From contig NW_025954980.1 in NCBI RefSeq assembly GCF_022376445.1, positions 124,001-188,000 of the forward strand: a DNA stretch of 64,000 nt. The letters run 5' to 3'. This document shows, in pieces, positions 46,101-56,100 of this stretch. The stretch comes from Fomitopsis serialis (lineage: Eukaryota > Basidiomycota > Agaricomycetes > Polyporales > Fomitopsidaceae). The position numbers and the translations under genes were made by a program. The first letter of the stretch is position 1; every line of letters starts with the position of its first letter. The notes beneath the pieces are model-generated. The model saw nothing but the letters and a program-made list of their open reading frames with translations. It made no database searches and was not told the origin of the DNA.

Positions 46101-47045
46101 TCGGAGCTCGCGCTATCTATAATATTGCCCACCAGCTCACGCATCCCGCTCAAATGCCCGCGCATCCGGCTTGTCCACCCTCGAGCGACAATCTGCCCAC
46201 CGTCTCGCACACACCTCCCCTCCTGTGCATGTCCATCCTCTCGCGCCCCCTCACCCTCTTGCACACGCCCGCTCAAACCCGCCCGCGCGTTGTTGCCTAC
46301 CTGTTCCCGCAGCTCGCTCACCCGTTCTCGCCGTCTGTTCACCAGCCCCCGCCGTCTGCTCGCGCAATCTCGTCGCCCATCTCTCCTGTCTCGCTCACTG
46401 ACATCCGCCAGTCTGGCGCGCTCGCCGTTCCTGGCCGCTCACCGTCCTCGATCGCTAGCTTGCCTGTAAGCTGTCGACCTACTCGCTCGCCTACTCGTCC
46501 CTGCTTTTGCCCGCTAGCTAGCTCGGTGTTCGTCGACTCGGTAGCCCGCTCTCGCCCTCTCCCTAGCTCACCCGCCGTCTGACTCGGTCATAAGGTATTT
46601 TTGCTTGAGTAGGTGCATCGACGAGCAATGAGCTCGTCGTGCCTACTTGTCCGGTAGTCTGCGCATCTGGTTGAATTGCCCACGTGTCCATCCTGCTTTC
46701 TCGTGCTCCACTAACTTACCCTTTTCGCGCCCGCTCGCTCTTGCGCCCGCTCTCACGCGTCTCGTCCGCCGTCTGCCTACCCACCCTCGGTAGCTGCTCA
46801 CTCTCACCTCTTCGCTGGCTTGCCCACCTCCCGCTCTTGCTCGCCTGCTCGTTCTCGTTCTCGTCCACCCGTCCCTCTTGCTAGCTCATGCACTTGTCTG
46901 CTCGCTCCTCACTAGCTCGTTCGTCCACTCGGCGCTCTTTCCCGTCCGCCTGTCTTGCCCGCCTGCATCCTCGCCCTCCTATCAGCTCACTTGCGTGCCC
47001 GTTCGCTCTCGCCTCTCCCGCCCGCTCGCCCTGTATGGTCTGCAC
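46100..47045 (-). repeat. C/T-rich (GAGC/GGGC) tract in the 5.01-kb element
   Basis: Repeated cgctcgc, gcccgctcgc and ctcgccc strings run for about 900 bases, like the filler of the 17.1-18.4 kb tract. Reading frames rich in Ser/Pro/Leu/Arg here are artefacts. Confidence 0.6.
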
Positions 47046-47232
47046 GCCCTCGCGGTTGCCTACGAGGTTCATGGCGACAACATCACATCTCATGGCAACG
47101 GTTCCGAGCTCATTGACCTTCTCAAGATCTTCGACTCGGACACCAAGTAGACTATACATGATGCGCAGGCTCTCGGCGTGCAGATGCTGCTGCGCGGCCA
47201 CCGATACTTCTTTTGCGGTGATGTCGAGGTAT
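47046..47232 (+). pseudogene. Third captured coding fragment, unknown family
   Basis: A frame starting abruptly at the end of the C/T-rich tract reads LHALAVAYEVHGDN, GSELIDLLKIFDSDTK, a TAG stop, then TIHDAQALGVQMLLRG and RYFFCGDVE, ending at a gtatgt donor. The stop interrupts an otherwise smooth frame where a Trp codon would fit (TGG to TAG). I cannot name the source gene. Confidence 0.45.
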
Positions 47233-47439
47233 GTATGTTAGAGTTTCCCTGTATTGATAATTGACCTACCCACCCAGCACGTTTCCGCGTTCGAGCGTGC
47301 ACTACCACGAGCACACCGATAGCTCGAATTGGGACGCGGACATTAGTCAACGAATGAGTGGCAGTGAGTACAAATGCAGACAAATGAACGAGCTGACTGT
47401 TCGCACAGGGTACGGCAGCATGGAGCACAACGTGCACGA

Positions 47440-47700
47440 CGACCACGCGCACGATGACCACGAGCACGCAGGGTAATGCCTTGCGTGTAGACACGGCTGA
47501 TGGATGGTCGGCGAGATGGGCGAGCTGTCGGATGGTGGATGAGCAGGTAGAGGAGCAGGCAAGTGGACCAACGGGCAGGCGGGTACAGGGCGCAGGCAAA
47601 TGCCTAGCACGCAGACAGGGCTACCGAATGCACATGCAGGCGGGGCGGGCACACAGGCGGGCGAGCAGGTAAACGAGAGGGAGCACGTGTGCAGGTGAGC
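47440..47700 (+). repeat. Minisatellite core copies, locus 3
   Basis: Two cores with the pattern caggg-taatgcc-ttgcgtgtagacacggctgatg (47466) and gcaggcaaatgcctagcacgcagac (47597) match the 13.7-14.2 kb family in the same orientation. They lie near the right end of the 5.01-kb element. Confidence 0.65.
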
Positions 47701-48118
47701 CACCAGGTGCACGTACAGGGAAATGGGCAGGCAGGCGACCTGTATTAGGCTGAGGGTATGATAGATAGTATACGTGCACTGCTGTTTGTCAGTAGATATG
47801 TATCTGGAATACAATCTTTGAATCACATTGTTGTTGTGCGAGATGGTCAGGCATGTGCTCACTCTCCTCTACTCCGTGTATTGAGGACTCATTGTGGAGG
47901 ATCATAGCTAATGTATACGGAATTGTCACAGGATTACACCTCAGATAGCGCACATTAGAACTCATTAGGACATCATTAGGGACTAATTAGTACTAATTAG
48001 TTTGGGGGTAAAGGAATGTTGAATAATCACTAATCCTCCTATTTTGTCCTAATTGTATCAAAATTTGCCTCATTGAACCTAATTACATCTCATTAGGGAA
48101 TTCAGGTTTTCCTGATGT

Positions 48119-48260
48119 CACACGGCTCGAGTCCATCAAACACTCGCTCGGTGCAGTCGATCGACTGTACGAGGCGACTTGCAAGAACTGGGAGTTGCTA
48201 TATGAGGAGGCAGAGAGAAATCAGCAGGCATACGCGGCATGGGCTAACAGTACAAAATAG
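48119..48260 (+). other. Detached last part of UstYa-like copy 2
   Basis: The resumed coding text RLESIKHSLG to AAWANSTK and a TAG stop at 48260, immediately outside the right end of the 5.01-kb element. Listed separately so that the reader can locate the second half of the split exon. Confidence 0.75.
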
Positions 48261-48395
48261 CGGCAAGTACTATACTACTTACATCGTCTTGATTACACCC
48301 CATACAACTCGAGTTGCACACAATGAAACCTATGATTTCAATTGAAGCGTAACACTGACAGTGGAGGAGGTTGAGGAGGCGATTGGATGACGTGA

Positions 48396-48619
48396 AGGAC
48401 GATACCTACGACTGCCCACACCCCGACACGCCTTGGATGCAGGAGGAGGGGCAGGGGCTGGGAGGGTGGTGAGGTCGCAGGGAGGCGGGGTTCTCGGGAT
48501 CTGGGGATCCATGCCGCAACACGGTCTGCTCACGTCGGACATCCCTTATTATTGTTGCCCCGCATGTACCTACCGTACGGGCCTAAAACATGGAGAATAA
48601 AAAGAAATATAAAAAAAAA
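48396..48619 (+). mobile_element. Retroposed insertion with poly(A) tail and 15-bp target duplication
   Basis: GATTGGATGACGTGA occurs perfectly at 48381-48395 and again at 48620-48634. The 224 bases between them end in AATAAAAAGAAATAT followed by nine A residues. This is the signature of target-primed reverse transcription by LINE machinery. The insert contains a polyadenylation-like AATAAA and no long frame, so it is either a SINE or a 5'-truncated copy of an mRNA. Confidence 0.85.
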
Positions 48620-48634
48620 GATTGGATGACGTGA

Positions 48635-49196
48635 CGGTCACATAACCACGTGATTGCGTCGGTGCCCCGCCAATGCACGGCGTCACCGTGACGGTATCGC
48701 CGATCCTCTGTCCTTTAAAGCTTCAAATCCGAGTCTTTCGCGCCGTCAGGCTCGTAACTGTCGTAAGGAATGCACGTACAAGGTGATACTAGTAAGCTTG
48801 TTTTCATAGTGTTCTGTAGTACTGCATGCCACATAAGCACTCGGAGACAGCTCGCTCAGGCTAGCAATAATCTCCGACTCCCGCCAGTATGCACGCACCG
48901 CGCGGCGCCGGGACCAACAAGTTCCAGACACACGAAGTTACTCCTTTGACACGGTGTGCGTATAAAGCCGATCCCGTTTTTGTTGCTACCATACGCTGAA
49001 ATCTTGCGGAACCCTCCGTGAGCAGGAAGTCATTGCGTCTTCGAGGGCTATAACGTCGTCGAGCACGTCTAAATTTCTGACCCGATATTTTCCAGTCTGA
49101 GTCTGAGCAACGAAGACGGTGAGTACTACATTATCTGCTCCGGAGCCCATTGACAATGTCATATTCTATCAGATGTGACTCGGAGGATATGAACAT
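48635..49196. other. Intergenic, no supported gene
   Basis: The 3' flank of hydrolase B. A small antisense frame (48746-48931) has no support. Confidence 0.4.
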
Positions 49197-50155
49197 CTAC
49201 ACACGCGTCATCAAAAACTCCCCAACAACGTCAAAATATCTCGCTGGTTCCTCGAAAAACGGCTGATGGGTTGCTTTGGCGAATTGTACCCACTTTGCAT
49301 TGGGGATGCCCCAGAACAAAGGCGCGACGCACAAGTCCGTCGCTTGGTCCTCAGCGCCGTTGATGACCAGCGTGAGTTGCTTGATCTCGTGCAAGCGGCC
49401 GATGATATCAAAGTTCTTCTGGTTTCCCGTGCAGTAGAACTCGGAGGGCCCGTGGCTGTCAATCCCGTCAGCAATGTCGCCTGCTGATGTTGTTGTACTC
49501 ACATTGCCAAGTATACTGTATCGTCTTTCTCCAGCTCGGCGATGGTGACCTGCATGTCCTCGGGCATCGGGTCCAACGTAAGTGCATGCCGTTTGAGAAA
49601 GACGAGCTCCGCATCTTTGTACTCCTTGGACTTCGTCATCCCGTCTCTTTCGCACCTCTCGATGGTCTCCCTCACTGTCTCAGGCAGTTTCTCAATCAAC
49701 CTCCGGCATCCGGCCTCCCACAGCCGCATTGATGCGTACGTGTTCGCCAACACCAACCGCCTCAAGCCCTGAGGCTGTCGCGCCAAGACGTATGACGCGG
49801 CCAAGGCTCCTCCCCACGAATGACCCAGTAAGTCGAAGCTGTCATGGATTCCTAGTTTCTTCACAAGGTTCTCGAGTTCGGCGATGAACAGCTCGAACGT
49901 CCAGAACTCTTTTGGCTTCTCGCGGAGACGCGTGGACTCCCCACAGCCGAGTTGGTCGTACAGGACAATAGGGATGCCCTTCGACTCCCAGAGCCGGGCG
50001 TGGCAACGCACGTAGATGTGCGGAAATCCGGGACCTCCGTGGACTATAACCAAGGGACGGACGCCGGATTGGAGGTCGCCGATAATTTTGTACCAAGTCT
50101 GAAAAGTCTCAGACTCAACAGTGAAGTCGACTGTCCCGGTGCTCTCGGGTACCAT
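49197..50155 (-). CDS. Alpha/beta hydrolase, proline iminopeptidase-like, copy B
   Basis: Two exons: 50155-49503 and 49455-49197, with a 47-nt intron (donor GCAAT/gtgagt, acceptor GACAG). The start MVPESTGTVDF is preferred because the codon at 50182 further upstream is GTG. Motifs in order: FQTWYKIIGDL, HGGPG, LYDQLGCGES, GHSWGG, INGAED and ATHQPFFEEPARYF. All catalytic positions (Ser, Asp, His) are present. It belongs to the same S33-type family as the copies at 3.6-4.6 kb and 59.3-60.3 kb, and its C-terminus is closest to the latter. Probably a cytosolic aminopeptidase, amidase or esterase; substrate unknown. Confidence 0.9.
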
Positions 50156-50691
50156 GATCGCAGTGGAGTTGTTTGTGTGCACTGTGTCCTTAGTAAGCTC
50201 AGCACATGTTCATGCTGCGCCGTAACTCCGAGTTACTCACCTTGCGACAGAGGGGATTTCGTGCGTGTTATAGCGTCCCGAGAAGCCCTATTATATCTTG
50301 TGCGCCTGAGCTTTCGCGGTTCTCGTAATTGTGTGCGACGTCTACATGCTCGTGATCACAAGGCTCTTCGAACATCTAGACGAAACAGATAGGGACCAGA
50401 TGACGAGCTCATACCATGCATCACCGAACATCGCGTTCGGCCTCGTCGGTGATCCAGGCCATCTAGTAGGGCATGTATCAAACTTGCTATCATGCGTCAC
50501 ATTCACACACTGACAGAACACAGGCTAGATAGCGAAGGGCGGCGATCTGTATGCGTTTCATGAGCTTAGCCTCGCAATCTCCGGAAAGGGGCACCATGAT
50601 CGGAATATTGTGAGTAGATACTAGAGTGAAATGCGACATTTGTATGTTCGACGATCAAGCGTACAACTTGATACTAGCGAGCCCTCTCAGG
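50156..50691. other. Intergenic, no supported gene
   Basis: Promoter side of hydrolase B and 3' flank of the membrane protein. Only short unsupported frames are present. Confidence 0.45.
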
Positions 50692-52815
50692 CTACCTCGC
50701 GGCCCCCATTTCCATCACCCGCCTCCTTCTCTCCCTCAACATCCGTTTCGCGAACGCCTCACCATCGGTCAACCGCTCAGAGCACACGCTTGACTGTCGA
50801 GACATGTCCGAGCCTACCGAACATGCCGACGAAGACTTGCGGGTCACCAACGTCGGCCTGCGCGACCCGCGGGTCTTCTTGCGCGGCCCCGATTTCCTGT
50901 ACTTCGTCGACTTGCGCTGCGAACGCCCTTCGCATACGATCGCGAGTGATGACAGTGAGGGGGTGTGAGATACCTGGGGGATATCTGGCAACCGGGGAGG
51001 ATCCGCATCCACGTGAAGGGACGGGCTCCCAAAGGCCTGCTCGGCGTAATACTCCTCTATAATGTCTAGCCTGTTGTCCTCCGCGTCATATGCCGTTGTT
51101 GCAATTTCTTCCTTCACCTCCGCCTGGGGACTCTTCTGCGGTTCATCCTCGAGGGGAATGGACGCCCATGAATGGGCCTCCGGCAGCCCACCTGTCGGTG
51201 CGTCCTGGTGGGTGAGATACGCGTTGCCCTCGACCTCCTCTGGTGGCCACTCCTTGACGTCTGAGTGGCTAGAGCGGATAGAGGCACCTCTGGACAGCGT
51301 GTCAACGCTGTAATGCAGGACGTCGGCGCCGTGCTTCCAGTCGCGTTTCTTCCTGCGCGGCGAAGTAGTTAGATGATCCGCAGCCGTATTGCTCGGGGTG
51401 GGCCCTCCGACGACTGCATTGAACGCGTGAACAAGGTTCGTCTTGATCGACGCCGCCCAACTTCCCTGTGCGGAAACCCCGTGGTCGATGTCCCCAGGAT
51501 ACGGCAAGGGACCCACGCTCTTCTCGCTGATGTTGCCTGAAGACTTCAAGCGGAAGAAATCTGTCGTCTTCTTGTGTGCGTGAAAAGGAGCCCAGGGCAC
51601 AGGTAGTCCGTTATCCTGGGCGCCCAGGAAAGCCATTGGTTCGTAAGGGGTTCCGCACTCGGGCATCGGGGTATGCCCCACGAAGGCCATGCTCAACACC
51701 GAACTTGCGCGACTGCTCTCGGAACCCGATGTGATGTCGCCCGGAACGAGGTTTGTCACTTGAAGCGCTCCCATGTTCGGCGCGAGATCAGGGACGCTGC
51801 TGTTCGTGTGATGCAGCTGCACCGTCTGGTACGGTGTGTCGTTCAAAGAGTGCACAGCCGGAGGAAGTGTCGGTAGGCGCCCGTCGGTCGGGCTGATCGC
51901 GTCGAGGCGGTCGAGACAACCAGCACTCCAGACATTAGCCCCATCGCCATTCGATGCATGTGCCCCAAAACCTGTCTCTAGACCTGCTGGACTTCTGGGT
52001 AGGTCGCTTGGAGTCTCTTTGGCCCACGGCCAGACGACCGAGTTCTCCAGGGCTCGAGTGCGGGTCCTTTGACGCATGCGGAGCCACCACGACACGAGAG
52101 CTACGAGCAAGCCGAGAGTGGCCAAGGCACCGAAGGAAACGCCGACTTTGAAGCCTGTCTTGTCTGCGTAAAGCGCTCCAGATGGATTGGACGACATCCG
52201 TGTTGATGCTGAAGCGGAGGACAAGGACGTTGTCCCCTGACTAGAAGAGGACTGAGAACTGGGTGTCGTGGAGAAGACGGTGGTAGCGCCTGAGCTAAGT
52301 GTACTCGATGGCTGGGTACTGGTGGTAGAGGATACGGGTAGTGAAGACATAGACGTGGTTGCTCCGGAAGGGGCTTGAGTGATCGTACTCGCCACCACGG
52401 ACGCGACAGAGACAGGGCCGATGCTTAAGGAAAGGCCAGCAAAGCTCGCAGACAGCTGCATTCGAATCATGAGTGAGAATACACCCCATGCTCTGCAGGA
52501 ACCTACTTGTCCTGGATCTGGCTCCATGACTGCGACCGCTCCTGTGCTGAACGGCAGTCCTGTCTGTGTTGCAGCTTCGGAGGCTTGCTCGATTGGTTGA
52601 CCGGCTTCTTGGCTAGGTCCAGTTTCCGGAGCAGTACCGATTCCTTGAACAGGTACTATTGCTGCTTCGCCACCCGGTCCGAATACTAGATTGTTTCCGG
52701 CCAGAGCATCCGCGACGACAGGTGATGAGCGACGTGGCCGGACATAGACATCTCGTCGAAGAGTGACAGCACGTCGATGTCGCGCATCACGAGCATGCAC
52801 TGGCAGGTTTGTCAT
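50692..52815 (-). CDS. Single-pass membrane protein with Ser/Thr-rich ectodomain
   Basis: The frame from 52815 to 50692 is open for 707 codons. It contains a Ser/Thr/Pro-rich segment of about 100 residues, likely heavily O-glycosylated, then one transmembrane helix (FKVGVSFGALATLGLLVALVSWWL) followed by basic RMRQRTRTR. A long cytoplasmic tail follows with Ser-rich and basic clusters (RRKKRDWKHG, GPRKKTRGSRR). Residues VGSCRAWG to MIRMQ near 52505-52455 probably correspond to a 51-nt intron (GTAGGT to TGCAG) that happens to keep frame, leaving about 690 residues. The layout resembles fungal mucin-like surface sensors (Wsc/Mid2 type), but no Wsc domain is visible. No classical signal peptide at the chosen ATG. 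Confidence 0.75.
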   Translation of the reverse strand: MTNLPVHARDARHRRAVTLRRDVYVRPRRSSPVVADALAGNNLVFGPGGEAAIVPVQGIGTAPETGPSQEAGQPIEQASEAATQTGLPFSTGAVAVMEPDPGQVGSCRAWGVFSLMIRMQLSASFAGLSLSIGPVSVASVVASTITQAPSGATTSMSSLPVSSTTSTQPSSTLSSGATTVFSTTPSSQSSSSQGTTSLSSASASTRMSSNPSGALYADKTGFKVGVSFGALATLGLLVALVSWWLRMRQRTRTRALENSVVWPWAKETPSDLPRSPAGLETGFGAHASNGDGANVWSAGCLDRLDAISPTDGRLPTLPPAVHSLNDTPYQTVQLHHTNSSVPDLAPNMGALQVTNLVPGDITSGSESSRASSVLSMAFVGHTPMPECGTPYEPMAFLGAQDNGLPVPWAPFHAHKKTTDFFRLKSSGNISEKSVGPLPYPGDIDHGVSAQGSWAASIKTNLVHAFNAVVGGPTPSNTAADHLTTSPRRKKRDWKHGADVLHYSVDTLSRGASIRSSHSDVKEWPPEEVEGNAYLTHQDAPTGGLPEAHSWASIPLEDEPQKSPQAEVKEEIATTAYDAEDNRLDIIEEYYAEQAFGSPSLHVDADPPRLPDIPQVSHTPSLSSLAIVCEGRSQRKSTKYRKSGPRKKTRGSRRPTLVTRKSSSACSVGSDMSRQSSVCSERLTDGEAFAKRMLRERRRRVMEMGAAR

Positions 52816-53197
52816 AACGGCGCACCAGGCGCAAGGAAAAGAGCTCTCTGAGCTATCGCAGGCAAGCTGAACGAAAGAGGAGTGGACGAGACGTGAGGCA
52901 CCCGTAGCGGCTGACCAGAGAGCCCGTTTTCAAACATTATGATCCTGACTGGGCATTGTTCGTCGGTTCGATTCGTCATGGACGTCGTCGGTGTGTATCT
53001 ATAGCTTGGTGTCAGCCGCACAGATACCGCTTGTAAGGAATGAATCATGACGGGGAGCACCATAAGTATGCCGGACGCTGGCCTAGAGCATGCAGCAACT
53101 TGGCAGCAACACAGGTGAGTCGTGACACAGGTCACATTACTATGATGTACAACATTGTCATATACTGCCGCGATTCGTCGAGTCCAATCGTTCGCCT

Positions 53198-56100
53198 TCA
53201 CATCGTGACTGAAGTGTAGCCAAAGCTAGTTCCTTCCAAGCCTCTTGCGATAAGTACGAACTGCTGCGCTGCATCTCTCACGCGCTTGATCGAGCGTGAC
53301 CTGGTACCGATTGAGTCTGAGAATCCTTTGCTGTGGCACCAGCGATGACATACCCAAAGACTGCTTTGATCAGTTGTTCCTTGGCCGCGTCGTTTGCTCT
53401 GCATTGCACAAAATCATCCTGACATGGCGGGCATGTATTCAGACAGAGACAAGGGCTGAAATGTGATGACCTACAGCGAAGAGCACCTCTGTCATCCACT
53501 GGCGACTCTCGGCAGGGAATCGTTGTGTCAGCGTCGAGAGCAACTCGATGAGGTTCGGAGTAGCGGATCGAGGTGCTACGCCTGCGAAGCCATTGAGAAC
53601 TACCCTCATGAACGAGCGACCATGGGTTTGGGCAAAAATGACTTTGGCTTCGCTGAGTTCATCTACCGCACATGTGCGGTTGATAAGAGTTCGCTGCACA
53701 AGCATCACTTGGGAGGCGAGTTCAAGCACGTTGAGGGATTACTCACAAGGAAAGTGGAGGCTCCTACTAGAGAATACCGCTCCTGCAGCCCCAGTGATGT
53801 GATCGAGCACTGCATAAGAGCAGTGAATATATCCGAGGGGAGCCGATAGAATGCAGTGACAAAATGCTGAGCCGTCTAAGCATGAACGTTGAGCTTGTGA
53901 CCAACGATATGCGAGCTACATGACCCACCTTGTCCATGCAACTGAAGAACGCTTGTACGATATCGGGATTCTAGAGCAGTCGTGGGATCGTTGCCTACAT
54001 CGAGCGTAGTGTGGATGCAACGTACCGATTCCAAAGCATCTGGCTGACCAAGCACGCTCAGACTTGTCTGCAACAACACGCCCAGCACATTCAGCGCGAT
54101 TTGCTCGGCCTCGTTCGTCGGAACAGACTTGAAAGTGGTGGGAAGCAAAGACGGGGGATCAAGCTGGATAATCAGAGAGGTCGTCAACGATAGCCACACC
54201 GCGGTCAGTTGCGTCTGAGCGGCCATGCAGACTACTTCCAGCAAAGGCCCAGGAGGTAAGGTGAGGAGGGTGACGTCGGTCGGTAGCGAAGTGATCGCGT
54301 GAATCAACTCGCTCAGAGCCTGACATAGATGGTCAACAAAAGCCACCGGAGAGTGTATTCGAGCTCACACCGGATACGCTCGCATCCTCTGTCCAAAGTT
54401 CCACGATTCGTCTGATGACGGCAAGGAGACCTGCTCGTAACTGGCTCATACGTGGGTCGTCCCGCGCTCGCATCATCTGCTTGGATTCTTCTTGGGCGGC
54501 CGGACTCTCGTCCACAACCACTATGATCTCGGTTGTGCGTGTCAAGCCGCTGGCAACCCCTGTAATTGTCATCAACTTCTGAACCGCAATCGCTCGAGCT
54601 TCGTCAGGTCGCTGGGCCTTGGCCATGAGTCTCTGAATACAAAATACAAGATAAGCAAATAGTCGACTCGCCTGTGCGGCAGATTGGAGTGCCTCGTGGA
54701 GGCTCGCCATTACAGGAGAGAGGATCGCCTGTAAATTGTGTAAGTGTACATGTTACCCTAGAAGAAGGCCGATACATTACCTCGATTGGTGAGATGGCCT
54801 CGGCAGGAGGAAGTGCTTGAATGATACTAGCGATAGATTGTGTGACTTTCGCCTTCTCTGTATCCTATCGATCATACACTTGTGAAGACGCATGCCACCT
54901 CAAATCGAATTTCCCGACTCACAGGGATTCCAGTCAGGCTCGCATGCAACGCTCCGAACGCAGTTATATGTGGCGCGAGAACGGCCCGATTCACGTCGCA
55001 GAGGTCACGGAGAGAATTCGCAGCTGGCAAGCACAACGCAGGATCAGGAAGAGCTACGGCGATGTAGGAGACTGCGTTCATGAGCAAGGGAGATGCGTCT
55101 TGCGGCTGAGTAGTGAACCAGGAAGCATAGGAGCCTAAAGTAGTAAAACTCAGAACCGCGAGCTCTACGCGAAAGCAAGTGCATACCTATCAGTAGCAGA
55201 GCCGTGCGGCGTACCCGGCCACTCCCCGTGACGGGAAGACGACCGAGTATGTCAGGTCCGAATATTTGAGCAAGATGAGGATTGCTTTCGACTGGCACTG
55301 CCTCCTGAGCGGCCAGAACGCAATGCAAGGTGCCTTCGATGTCCTGCCGTATACCAGTCAATTCCAGCTTCGGCGGGCAATTTCAGATCGCTTACTTCCC
55401 AGCCTTCATTCGGTGATTTTGATGAAAGCCGCTGTAGCAGATCGGCGACGTAGAAGGCCAATAGTTCGTCTCGGAGGATGTAATACCTGTCGCGAACGTT
55501 CAGCCCATGAGCCTATCGTACAGAGGGATAAGACTTACGCGTTTATGACGATATCTCCGACGTCTCTGCGGTAACTATGGTGCACAAATGAACTCAGAAC
55601 GCTCGTGATAAATGGATGGATGACGTACGCTTGAAATTTGTCTCGTTGATCTGCGCAGTCACGTCAATTGCTTGCCCGAGTGGAAGAGCACGGACACACA
55701 CACCTCTGTTCCATGTGCGCAACGTAGCAGCGTCAGGCCACACCACCTTTCGCCTCAAAACCTGCACGAGCTCCGAGTACACACCCCTCGCCACGCGCAT
55801 TTGCGCCTGCTCTGTCTTGTCCGTTCCCGGCTCTGCATCCACATCCCCATCCCCGAATTCGAACTCCTGCTCGTACTCAGCGCTCCACAGCGCCTCCTGG
55901 TAAAGATACCAAAAACCGAATGTCAGCTCGCTTTCCTCCTCGTCCACGCCATAGAATCCGGGCAATGCCGCATACGCGAGTAGCAGGCGAAGGAATGTCT
56001 GGACGAGCTGGGACTTGTTCGGCAGAGAAGGCGCAGGGAAGCTGATTGGTGGTGGAGGCTCAGGAAAGGGTGCGGGTGGCAAGGAGGAGGCTATGTTCGC

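Larger units (their letters stand above)
43108..48117. mobile_element. 5.01-kb non-autonomous TIR transposon carrying gene fragments
   Basis: The left end reads CATCAGGAAAATCTGGATTCCCTAA. The right end, read inward, is CATCAGGAAAACCTGAATTCCCTAA: 25-base inverted repeats with two mismatches. The AT-rich subterminal regions (43130-43560, 47740-48110) share attagtactaat-type motifs. The interior holds GC-rich minisatellite-like tracts, a DUF1682-like pseudogene and other coding remnants, but no transposase. Target duplication is unclear (CAACAC on the left, TCACAC on the right). The outermost 11 bases are identical to those of the Plavaka-type element at 16150-25333, which is the obvious candidate source of transposase. 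It is inserted in the last exon of a UstYa-like gene. Confidence 0.85.
42542..48260 (+). pseudogene. UstYa-like (DUF3328) gene, copy 2, split by a 5-kb transposon
   Basis: Exon 1 (42542-42713) has an N-terminal helix (IVLVPLLVAICILAGYTG). Exon 2 starts at 42771 (DGLQFEILLSAP) and carries the family region with weakened motifs: HQLKC instead of HxxHC, and AAHCMNYLRQ with only the last His. At 43107 the frame enters transposon sequence after CRVNT and stops at 43131. The missing C-terminus resumes at 48118 (RLESIKHSLGAVDRLYEATCKNWE) and ends with a stop at 48260; the CKNWE block matches CRDWE in copy 1. The two halves belong to one exon, so the insertion is the cause of inactivation. Motif loss may have begun earlier, or this copy may have a different role. 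Confidence 0.8.

Noticed and set aside
46125..46884. Ser/Pro/Leu-rich plus-strand frames as secreted proteins.
   Set aside because: They are translations of the C/T-rich repeat inside the 5.01-kb element.
50631..52151. Several plus-strand frames antisense to the membrane protein gene.
   Set aside because: Shadow frames of the long minus-strand coding sequence with no independent support.
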